The notes beneath the pieces are model-generated. The model had not been told where the DNA came from, ran no database searches, and worked only from the letters and a program-made list of their open reading frames with translations. Source: an uncultured Faecalibacterium sp. (GTDB lineage: Bacteria > Bacillota > Clostridia > Oscillospirales > Ruminococcaceae). From it: DNA of 20,590 nucleotides. A program made the position numbers and the translations under genes. The first letter of the stretch is position 1. The number at the start of each line of letters is the position of its first letter. Location: the NCBI GenBank assembly GCA_900765705.1, contig CAAFSR010000431.1, positions 1 to 20,590 on the forward strand, given 5' to 3'. Positions 1 to 6,217 of this stretch are shown in pieces.

Positions 1-1
1 C

Positions 2-415
2 AGCAGCCTGTCCAGCCCGGTCACCGTGCTGGCTGCCACCCCCTGCGAGGTACTGCTGCTGCCCTACGAGCGGCTGCTGCTCTCAGACGGCACCCCCGCC
101 CACCAGCGGGTGGTACAGAACCTTGTGCGCACCATCAGCGACAAATATTTTTCCCTCTCCCGCCGCATCGACCTGCTGGTGATGAAGAGCCTGCGCGCCA
201 AGGTGGCAGCCTATCTGCTCAGCGAGGCCGCCCGCGCCCACAGCCTGACCTTCAGCATCCCCTTCTCCCGCATCCAGCTGGCGGACTACCTCAACTGCGA
301 CCGCAGCGCCCTTTCCCGGGAGCTGAGCACCATGCAGAAGGAAGGCCTCATTGATACCTACCGCAGCAGCTTCAAACTGCTGGAGCCGGACGCCCTGCAG
401 CAGATGGTGCAGTAA
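2..415 (+). CDS. Crp/Fnr-family transcriptional regulator, 3' part only
   Basis: This is the C-terminal part of a cyclic-nucleotide-binding-type regulator whose start lies left of the window. The open frame runs back to base 2 without a stop, so the GTG at 26 is probably internal. The first residues (TVLAATPCEVLLLPYERLL) look like the last strands of the cAMP-binding-like beta barrel. A long dimerisation helix follows (about residues 45-80), then a winged helix-turn-helix: FSRIQLADYLNCDRSALSRE is the DNA-recognition part, followed by LSTMQKEGLIDTY. Such proteins bind palindromic promoters in response to a small ligand, redox state or oxygen; the effector cannot be told from this fragment. It ends in TAA at 413-415, directly abutting a short palindromic repeat remnant. 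Family assignment is firm; the target genes are unknown. Confidence 0.85.
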   Translation, partial: SSLSSPVTVLAATPCEVLLLPYERLLLSDGTPAHQRVVQNLVRTISDKYFSLSRRIDLLVMKSLRAKVAAYLLSEAARAHSLTFSIPFSRIQLADYLNCDRSALSRELSTMQKEGLIDTYRSSFKLLEPDALQQMVQ

Positions 416-450
416 CCCCCTCTCAGGCGCGCAGCGATGGCTGAAAGGGT
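415..450. repeat. Short palindromic repeat remnant (termini only)
   Basis: The 36 bases after the regulator stop begin ACCCCCTCTCAG and end CTGAAAGGGT, so the ends can pair (ACCC/GGGT, TCAG/CTGA). The right half, GCGCAGCGATGGCTGAAAGGG, closely matches the end of the larger repeat at 17229-17364 (GCGCAGCGATGTCTGAAGGGG). It looks like a copy that lost its interior. No T-run follows, so it is not a classical terminator. Confidence 0.45.
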
Positions 451-477
451 CATTTTACAAAAAGGAGCGCATTTACT

Positions 478-1458
478 ATGTCCAAGCCTGTTCTCTGGAT
501 CGTGATCCCCTGCTACAACGAGGAGCAGGTGCTGCCCATTACAGCACCCATGTTTCTGGAAAAGATCCACAGTCTGACCGCACAGGGGCTGGTCAGCGAT
601 AAAAGCCGGGTGCTTTTTGTCAACGATGGCTCCCGCGACAAAACGTGGGAGCTGATCCAAGGCTTTGCCGCACAGGACGAGCACTATATCGGCATTTCCC
701 AGAGCCGCAACCGCGGCCACCAGAACGCCGTGCTGGCTGGGCTGATGGAGGCGCTGCACAGCGACAGCTGCGACATTACCATCTCCATCGACTGCGACGG
801 TCAGGACGATATCAACGCCATGGACGAGATGGTGAAAAAATATCTGGACGGTGCCGAGGTGGTGTACGGCGTGCGCAGCCGCCGGGACACCGACACCTTC
901 TTCAAGCGGTTCACCGCCGAGGGCTTTTATCATGTGATGAACGCCTTGGGCGCGGACATCGTGTTCAACCACGCGGACTACCGCCTGATCAGCACCCGCG
1001 TGCTGGAAAGCTTTGCGGATTACAAGGAGGTCAACATCTTTTTGCGCGGCATGGTGCCGCTGGTGGGTTTTGCCCACGATGTGGTCACCTACGAGCGCCA
1101 CGAGCGCTTAGCCGGCGAGAGCCACTATCCCCTGAGCAAGATGCTGGCACTGGCCTTTGACGGCATTACCAGCCTTTCCAACAAGCCCATCCGCATCATC
1201 ACCGGTGCGGGCATCGCGGTAAGCCTTGTCAGCTTTATCGGGGTCATCTGGGCCATTATCTGCGCCGCCATGGGCAGCAGCGTGGCAGGCTGGGCCTCCA
1301 CCGTGTGCATCGTCTGCTTTATGGGCGGCGTGCAGCTGGTGTGTCTGGGTGTGATCGGCGAGTATATCGGCAAGATCTATATGGAAACGAAAGCCCGCCC
1401 GCGCTACATCATCTCGGAGCGCACATGGGCACCCTACGAAAGGAAATATCACGGATGA
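478..1458 (+). CDS. Membrane-anchored family 2 glycosyltransferase (GtrB/DPM1-like)
   Basis: A 326-residue GT-A fold glycosyltransferase of the polyprenyl-phosphate type (GtrB/CsbB/dolichol-phosphate-mannose-synthase-like). It likely moves a sugar from a nucleotide donor to undecaprenyl phosphate on the inner face of the membrane, for later use in cell-envelope decoration. The N-terminus carries the usual VIPCYNEE motif (residues 9-16), then VNDGSRD (48-54), a DxD-type metal/nucleotide site in SIDCDGQDD (103-111), and the FLRGMVP segment typical of this branch (188-194). Two hydrophobic helices at about 238-263 and 273-297 anchor the C-terminus, followed by a short basic tail. The start is set by AAAAAGGAG about 7 bases upstream of ATG 478. 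The stop overlaps the next gene's ATG by four bases, so the two are translationally coupled. Donor sugar and final acceptor are unknown; no flippase or GtrC-like partner is visible. Confidence 0.85.
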   Translation: MSKPVLWIVIPCYNEEQVLPITAPMFLEKIHSLTAQGLVSDKSRVLFVNDGSRDKTWELIQGFAAQDEHYIGISQSRNRGHQNAVLAGLMEALHSDSCDITISIDCDGQDDINAMDEMVKKYLDGAEVVYGVRSRRDTDTFFKRFTAEGFYHVMNALGADIVFNHADYRLISTRVLESFADYKEVNIFLRGMVPLVGFAHDVVTYERHERLAGESHYPLSKMLALAFDGITSLSNKPIRIITGAGIAVSLVSFIGVIWAIICAAMGSSVAGWASTVCIVCFMGGVQLVCLGVIGEYIGKIYMETKARPRYIISERTWAPYERKYHG

Positions 1459-2039
1459 GCAAACAAAGCTGGAAGGGCAGCACCCTTCTCAACCCCGAAC
1501 CGCCGGTACTGGTATCCTGCGGGGGGCTGGATAAACCCAACCTTATCACCATTGGCTGGACAGGCACCATCTGCACCCAGCCCAGCATGGTATCCATCAG
1601 CGTGCGCCCGGAGCGGTACAGCCATCAGCTGCTGTGCGAGAGCGGACAGTTCGCCATCAACCTGCCCACCGAAAAGCTGGTGCGTGCCATCGACTGGTGC
1701 GGCGTGAAGAGCGGGCGCGATGTGGACAAGTTTGCCGCCTGCGGCCTGCACGCCGCCCCCGGCAGCGTGCTGACCGACTGCCCGGTGTTGGAGGAAAGCC
1801 CGGTCAATCTGGAATGCCGCATCACCCAGCGCATCCCGCTGGGCAGCCACGATTTGTTTTTGGCCGAGGTGGTGGCCTGCGATGTGGACGAAAGCCTGCT
1901 GGACGAAAAAGGCAAGCTGTGTCTGGATAAGGCAAACCTCATTGTGTACAGCCACGGCGAGTATCTGGCCCTTGGCAAAAAGCTGGGCACCTTTGGCTAC
2001 AGCGTGCGCAAGAAAAAGCCTGCAAAACGTAAAAAATAA
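1455..2039 (+). CDS. Flavin reductase family protein
   Basis: A 194-residue protein of the flavin reductase-like, FMN-binding split-barrel family. Members bind FMN and reduce it with NAD(P)H or act as small flavoproteins; the physiological partner is not evident. The N-terminal pattern PPVLVSCGGLDKPNLITIGWTGTICTQPSMVSISVRPE (split over residues about 14-50) is characteristic: a core strand followed by the TxxGWTG and P-x-M-V-S-I-S-V-R blocks that line the FMN site. SGQFAINLP and LVRAIDWCGVKSGRDVDKF follow as expected. The ATG at 1455 overlaps the glycosyltransferase stop (ATGA), and the reading frame upstream of it has no family similarity, so this start is preferred. The C-terminus is very basic (KKKPAKRKK). 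The stop codon lies within the stem of the downstream terminator. Confidence 0.85.
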   Translation: MSKQSWKGSTLLNPEPPVLVSCGGLDKPNLITIGWTGTICTQPSMVSISVRPERYSHQLLCESGQFAINLPTEKLVRAIDWCGVKSGRDVDKFAACGLHAAPGSVLTDCPVLEESPVNLECRITQRIPLGSHDLFLAEVVACDVDESLLDEKGKLCLDKANLIVYSHGEYLALGKKLGTFGYSVRKKKPAKRKK

Positions 2040-2079
2040 CAGAAAGGCGATGCCGTGCGGCATCGCCTTTCTGTTATTT
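2034..2079. terminator. Bidirectional intrinsic terminator between convergent genes
   Basis: A perfect 22-bp inverted repeat (2034-2055 with 2058-2079) has only TG between the arms. The arms are A-rich on the left and T-rich on the right, so it reads as a stem followed by U residues on either strand. It contains the TAA of the flavin reductase and reaches the TAA of metA, serving both convergent transcripts. Confidence 0.9.
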
Positions 2080-3013
2080 ACTCTCCGTGTTTTACCCGCT
2101 GGATATCCCCCAGATCATAGGGGGTGTTCTGGTAGACATAATAGTTCAGCCAGTTTTCATACAGCAGGTGGGCGTGGGCGCGCCAGCGGAACAGCGGCGG
2201 CTTTGCGGGGTCGTCGTCCGGGTAGTAGTTGGCGGGCACATGGATGGGCAGTCCCTTGGCCACATCCCGCTTATACTCGGCATCCAGCGTGTACTTATCG
2301 TACTCCGGGTGACCGGTGACGAAGATCTGCCGCCCATTCTCGGTGCTCATCAGGAAGGGTCCGGCGGCATCGCTTTCCGCCAGAATGCGCAGGGCGGTGC
2401 AGTTGTCCACATCCTCCCGGCAGATGCCGGTATGGCGGCTGTGGGGAGCGTAGAACACCTCATCGAAGCCACGCACCAGCGGGTTTGCCGGGCGGGTGAC
2501 CCGGTGCTCGAACACACCGAACATCTTTTCCGGCAGCAGCTGCTTGCGCACACCGTAGTGGTAGTACAGCCCAGCCTGTGCGCCCCAGCAGACATGGAGG
2601 GTGGAGTAGACGTTCGTTTCGCTGAAGTCCATGATCTCGCACAGCTCGTTCCAGTAGTCCACCTGCTCAAAGTCCATGGTCTCCACCGGTGCACCGGTAA
2701 TGATCATGCCATCGTAGCGGTTGTTTTTCACCTCGTCAAAGGTCTTGTAAAAAGCCTCAAGGTGGGCGGCAGATACATGGGTGGCAGAGTGGCTGGCGGT
2801 CTGCAGCAGGGTCATGTGCACCTGCAGCGGGGTGTTGGCCAGCAGCCGGGCGATCTGGGTCTCGGTGGCGATCTTGGTGGGCATCAGGTTCAAGATCAGG
2901 ATCTCCAGCGGGCGGATATGCTGCGCCAGCGCCCGCTCCCGGTGCATGACAAAGACGTTTTCTTCATACAGGGCATCAAAGGCGGGCAGGGTCTTGGGGA
3001 TGATCAACGGCAT
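2078..3013 (-). CDS. metA: Homoserine O-acetyltransferase (MetA type)
   Basis: A 311-residue MetA-family acyltransferase, full length for the family. It activates the hydroxyl of L-homoserine for methionine synthesis in the cytoplasm. The catalytic set is visible: nucleophile Cys142 in HVCWGAQAG, His235 and Glu237 in VTGHPEYD. Residue 111 is Glu (GAPVETMDF). In MetA-family enzymes Glu at this place is associated with acetyl-CoA and Gly with succinyl-CoA, so despite the common 'succinyltransferase' label this is most likely an O-acetyltransferase. That fits the adjacent metY, which uses O-acetylhomoserine. ATG 3013 is preceded by AAAGGAG about 11 bases upstream. It is the last gene of the metQNI-metY-metA operon and is separated from metY by a hairpin-rich gap of 136 bases. 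Confidence 0.93.
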   Translation of the reverse strand: MPLIIPKTLPAFDALYEENVFVMHRERALAQHIRPLEILILNLMPTKIATETQIARLLANTPLQVHMTLLQTASHSATHVSAAHLEAFYKTFDEVKNNRYDGMIITGAPVETMDFEQVDYWNELCEIMDFSETNVYSTLHVCWGAQAGLYYHYGVRKQLLPEKMFGVFEHRVTRPANPLVRGFDEVFYAPHSRHTGICREDVDNCTALRILAESDAAGPFLMSTENGRQIFVTGHPEYDKYTLDAEYKRDVAKGLPIHVPANYYPDDDPAKPPLFRWRAHAHLLYENWLNYYVYQNTPYDLGDIQRVKHGE

Positions 3014-3041
3014 AGGATGGTTGCTCCTTTGCTAGACGATT

Positions 3042-3077
3042 CAAAAATGGCTCCGCCTTCGCTTTGCCATCTTCAGA
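3042..3077 (-). terminator. Terminator-like hairpin in front of metA
   Basis: Read on the - strand, ATGGC and GCCAT pair around an inner GC/GC stem with a purine-rich internal loop (AAA opposite GGA), followed by a T-run (TTTTTG). A weaker outer pairing of GATTC with GAATC is also possible. It lies after metY and only about 30 bases before the metA start, leaving little space for a separate promoter. It may therefore be a partial terminator or attenuator for metA. This is inferred from sequence alone. Confidence 0.45.
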
Positions 3078-3098
3078 GGAATCATAATTTTTGATTTC

Positions 3099-3132
3099 AC
3101 ATTTGTCGCGGTCTATTGACCGCGACAAATGT
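3099..3132 (-). other. Perfect 15-bp hairpin between metY and metA
   Basis: The arms 3099-3113 and 3118-3132 are perfectly complementary around a TATT loop (ACATTTGTCGCGGTC and its complement). No T-run follows on the - strand, so it is not a standard terminator there. It could stabilise the metY end of the mRNA, be a protein operator, or take part in an RNA switch with the next hairpin. Confidence 0.55.
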
Positions 3133-3149
3133 ATTTTCACGGGAGGAAA

Positions 3150-4424
3150 TCACACCTTATCCAGTGCCTGCGCAATATCGGCGATGAGATCCTCGGCGGA
3201 TTCCAGACCGCAGCTCATACGCACCAGCTCGGCGGGCACACCGGCGGCAGCCAGCTGCTCGTCGTTCATCTGACGGTGAGTGCTGGAGGCAGGGTTCAGG
3301 CAGCAGGTGCGGGCATCCGCCACATGGGTCTCGATGGCGGCAAGCTTCAGCTCCTTCATAAAGGTGCTGGCAGCCTGTCGTCCGCCGGCCAGACCAAAGC
3401 TCACCACGCCGCAGCTGCCGCCCGGCAGATACTTCTGTGCCAGTGCGTGGTAGGGGCTGCTTTCCAGCCCGCAGTAGTTCACATAAGCTACCTTGGGGTG
3501 GCTTTCCAAGAACTGTGCCATGGCCATACCGTTGGCGCAGTGGCGCTGCATCCGGACGTGCAGGCTTTCCAGCCCAAGGTTCAGCATATAGGCGTTCATG
3601 GGGGACTGCATGGAGCCGAAGTCCCGCATGAGCTGCGCGGTGGCCTTGGTGATGAAAGCCCCCTCCTTGCCAAAGCGCTCGGCGTAGGTAATGCCGTGGT
3701 AGCTGTCGTCCGGGGTGCACAGACCCGGGAACTTGTCGGCGTGGGCCATCCAGTCGAACTTGCCGCCGTCCACGATGGCACCGCCCAGCACTGCGCCGTG
3801 GCCGTCCATGTACTTGGTGGTGGAGTGGGTCACGATGTCCGCGCCCCACTCAAAGGGGCGGCAGTTGACCGGTGTGGGGAAGGTGTTGTCCACCATCAGC
3901 GGCACGCCGTGGGCGTGGGCAGCCTTGGCAAACTTTTCAATGTCCAGCACGGTCAGGGCGGGGTTTGCAATGGTCTCTCCGAACACCACCTTGGTATTGG
4001 GCCGGAAGGCGGCGTTCAGCTCCTCCTCGGTGCACAGGGGGTCCACGAAGGTGGCGGTGATGCCCATTTTAGCCATGGTGACCGAGATGAGGTTGAAGGT
4101 GCCGCCGTAGATGGTGCTGGAGGCCACGATGTGGTCCCCTGCCTCGCAGAGATTGAACAGCGCAAAGAAGTTTGCGGCCTGTCCGCTGGAGGTGAGCATG
4201 GCGGCGGTGCCGCCCTCCAGCTCGCAGATCTTTTTGGCTACCATGTCGCAGGTGGGGTTCTGCAGGCGGGAATAGAAATAGCCGTCTGCCTCCAGATCGA
4301 ACAGCTTGCCCATGTCCTCGCTGGTAGCGTACTTGAAGGTGGTGGACTGGATGATGGGGATCTGACGGGGTTCGCCGTTGCCGGGGGCGTAGCCGCCCTG
4401 CACGCAGATGGTATCACGGTTCAT
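3150..4424 (-). CDS. metY: O-acetylhomoserine sulfhydrylase (MetY)
   Basis: A 424-residue PLP-dependent enzyme of the Cys/Met metabolism family. It replaces the acetyl group of O-acetylhomoserine with sulfide to give homocysteine. The PLP-binding lysine is Lys204 in THSTTKYMDGHG. Other family marks are QSTTF (26-30), YSRLQNPT (51-58, phosphate-binding Tyr and Arg), LTSSGQAAN (77-85), the substrate-loop ASSTIYGGTFNL, and VDNTFPTP (178-185). Length, and the GGKFDW stretch after the lysine, suit MetY better than the shorter MetB/MetC (about 380-400 residues). Direct sulfhydrylation is also supported by the neighbouring acetyl-type MetA. AAAGGAG lies about 8 bases before ATG 4424. It is the fourth gene of the operon, about 90 bases after metI, with a hairpin between them. 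Confidence 0.92.
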   Translation of the reverse strand: MNRDTICVQGGYAPGNGEPRQIPIIQSTTFKYATSEDMGKLFDLEADGYFYSRLQNPTCDMVAKKICELEGGTAAMLTSSGQAANFFALFNLCEAGDHIVASSTIYGGTFNLISVTMAKMGITATFVDPLCTEEELNAAFRPNTKVVFGETIANPALTVLDIEKFAKAAHAHGVPLMVDNTFPTPVNCRPFEWGADIVTHSTTKYMDGHGAVLGGAIVDGGKFDWMAHADKFPGLCTPDDSYHGITYAERFGKEGAFITKATAQLMRDFGSMQSPMNAYMLNLGLESLHVRMQRHCANGMAMAQFLESHPKVAYVNYCGLESSPYHALAQKYLPGGSCGVVSFGLAGGRQAASTFMKELKLAAIETHVADARTCCLNPASSTHRQMNDEQLAAAGVPAELVRMSCGLESAEDLIADIAQALDKV

Positions 4425-4462
4425 ACAACATACTCCTTTGCTGGTTTTTGTGTCGGGAAGGA

Positions 4463-4501
4463 CGATTCCCCGCAGGAGGGGTTGCCTCCGGCGGGGAATC
4501 G
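4463..4501 (-). other. Hairpin between metI and metY
   Basis: Arms 4463-4473 and 4491-4501 (CGATTCCCCGC and its complement) pair over 11 bp. A single mismatch follows, then 5 more bp (GGAGG/CCTCC), closing a 5-base loop. The - strand sequence after it is TCCTTCCCG rather than a T-run. It may slow or partly stop readthrough, or protect the upstream metQNI message from decay. Confidence 0.55.
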
Positions 4502-4516
4502 AAAATTCAAAGCTTC

Positions 4517-5173
4517 TTATTTCCGCAGGCGCTTATCGCTCTTAGTGGCCCACAAAGTACCCACAGACTGGAACGCCTGCACCATCAGCACCAGCAGCAC
4601 CACGCAGACGATCATGATGTTGGTCTGGTAGCGGTAGTAGCCATAGGACAAGGCGATTTTGCCCAGACCGCCGCCGCCGATGACGCCGGACATGGCGGAG
4701 TAGCCCAGAATGGTGGTCAGCGCGGTGGTCATGCTGGAGATCAGGCCGGGCAGGCACTCCGGGATCATGACCTTGGTGATGATCTGGAACGGGGTGGCGC
4801 CCATGCTCTGGGCGGCCTCCACCACGCCCTCGTCCAACTCCCGCAGGCTGGTCTCCACCAGACGTGCCACAAAGGGGAAGGCGGCGACCACCAGCGGAAC
4901 GATGGTGGCCTTGGTGCCCACCGTAGTGCCCACGATGGCGCGGGTAAGCGGGAACACACAGATCATCAGGATGAGGAAGGGCACGCTGCGCAGGATGTTG
5001 ATGACGATGTTGATCAGGTGCATCAGCCAGCCGGGCAGGGGCAGAATGCCGTCCTTGTCACCGGCCACCAGCAGCACGCCCAGCGGCAGGCCCAGCACCA
5101 GCGCAAAAGCGGTGGAGAGCACCGTTACATAAAAGGTCTCCCAGATGGCAAAGCCGTAAGCTGCGATATTCAT
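4517..5173 (-). CDS. metI: Methionine ABC transporter permease
   Basis: A 218-residue MetI-type inner-membrane permease, normal length for the family. It forms the homodimeric channel of the MetNI methionine importer. About five hydrophobic helices are visible. The cytoplasmic coupling helix (EAA motif) is EAAQSMGATPFQIITKVMIPECLPG, roughly residues 130-155, which docks on MetN. The start is ATG 5173, preceded by GAGGAGGTGA. It overlaps the metN stop as ATGA, so the two are translationally coupled. The open frame extends 37 codons further upstream, but that part lies inside metN and has no family similarity. Confidence 0.93.
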   Translation of the reverse strand: MNIAAYGFAIWETFYVTVLSTAFALVLGLPLGVLLVAGDKDGILPLPGWLMHLINIVINILRSVPFLILMICVFPLTRAIVGTTVGTKATIVPLVVAAFPFVARLVETSLRELDEGVVEAAQSMGATPFQIITKVMIPECLPGLISSMTTALTTILGYSAMSGVIGGGGLGKIALSYGYYRYQTNIMIVCVVLLVLMVQAFQSVGTLWATKSDKRLRK

Positions 5174-6183
5174 ATACCGGTCACCTCCTCTACCGTTACG
5201 CCGGACTGGCTGCGCATATATTCCATAGCCTGCTGTGCTACAGCAAGCTCTGCGGGCAGCTTGAGCAGCATGGAGCCGTAGCACTGACCGCTCAGATCAC
5301 GGGTATCGGCGCTGAGCACCGACACCAGAATGCCCTTTTCGGCGGCAAGGCTTGCCACCAGCGGCTTTGCGGTGGAAGCGCCGTTAAAGGTAACGCGCAC
5401 CACATGGTCATCCGGCGCAAAGCAGGAAAGATCCCGCGCTGCGCTGCCGCCGTTGGGAGCTACCAGACGCTTGGCAGCCGCCGTTTTGGGGTTTGCAAAA
5501 ATTTCCTGTACCGAGCCCTGTTCCACGACCACACCGCCGTCCAGAATAGCCACGCTGTCGCAGATCTCCTCCACCACGCTCATCTGGTGGGTAATGACCA
5601 CCACGGTGATGCCCAGCTTGCGGTTGATATCCTTGATCAGGGTCAGGATGGAGTGGGTGGTGTTGGGGTCCAGCGCACTGGTGGCCTCGTCGCACAGCAG
5701 CACCTTGGGGTTGGTGGCCAGTGCGCGGGCAATGGCAATGCGCTGCTTCTGGCCGCCGGACAGCTGTGCCGGGTAGGCGTTGGCTTTATCCGGCAGACCC
5801 ACCATTTCCAGCAGCTCCATGGCGCGCTTTTCGGCCTCAGCCTTCTTTACGCCTGCCAGCTCCATGGGGAAGCAGACGTTCTTCAGGCAGGTGCGCTGCA
5901 TAAGCAGGTTGAACTGCTGGAAGATCATGGTGATCTCCCGGCGGCGCTTGCGCAGCGAAGCGGGAGACAGGGTCTCCATGGCCACGCCGTCGATCACCAC
6001 GCTGCCGCCGGTGGGGCGCTCCAGCAGGTTGATGCAGCGCACCAGCGTGGATTTGCCCGCACCAGACATCCCGATGATGCCATAGATGGAGCCATCGGGA
6101 ATGGTGAGGTTGATGTTCTGCAGCGCTTTCACCGCGCCATCCTTCATCTGGAAGGTCTTGGAAAGGTACTTGAGTTCGATCAC
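5170..6183 (-). CDS. metN: Methionine ABC transporter ATP-binding protein
   Basis: A 337-residue ATPase that powers methionine uptake with MetI and MetQ. Walker A is GMSGAGKST (residues 38-46), the Q-loop is IFQQFN (around 88-92), the ABC signature is LSGGQKQR (141-148), and Walker B with the catalytic Glu is VLLCDEATSALDP (161-173). The C-terminal region (about 263-337) matches the NIL/ACT-like domain that lets intracellular methionine inhibit the transporter in MetN proteins. This supports methionine as the substrate. It starts at GTG 6183 with AAAGGAG about 9 bases upstream; no better ATG is near. The stop overlaps the metI start by four bases, and metQ lies 34 bases upstream. Confidence 0.95.
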   Translation of the reverse strand: MIELKYLSKTFQMKDGAVKALQNINLTIPDGSIYGIIGMSGAGKSTLVRCINLLERPTGGSVVIDGVAMETLSPASLRKRRREITMIFQQFNLLMQRTCLKNVCFPMELAGVKKAEAEKRAMELLEMVGLPDKANAYPAQLSGGQKQRIAIARALATNPKVLLCDEATSALDPNTTHSILTLIKDINRKLGITVVVITHQMSVVEEICDSVAILDGGVVVEQGSVQEIFANPKTAAAKRLVAPNGGSAARDLSCFAPDDHVVRVTFNGASTAKPLVASLAAEKGILVSVLSADTRDLSGQCYGSMLLKLPAELAVAQQAMEYMRSQSGVTVEEVTGI

Positions 6184-6217
6184 AGAAATTGCTCCTTTAG
6201 CTATGAAAACGGCTTCT

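Noticed and set aside
3134..3146. Shared 13-base word TTTTCACGGGAGG with 12442-12454 as a repeat family
   Set aside because: A few 13-base matches are expected by chance in 20 kb on two strands, and flanking sequence does not match.
3014..3149. SAM riboswitch before metA
   Set aside because: The multi-helix SAM-I core and other known SAM-binding motifs are not seen; only two hairpins can be supported.
3129..4631. A 500-codon open frame on the + strand opposite metY
   Set aside because: It is rich in His, Gly, Val and Ala in the way antisense frames of GC-rich genes are, lacks a ribosome binding site, and lies fully opposite a well-supported gene.
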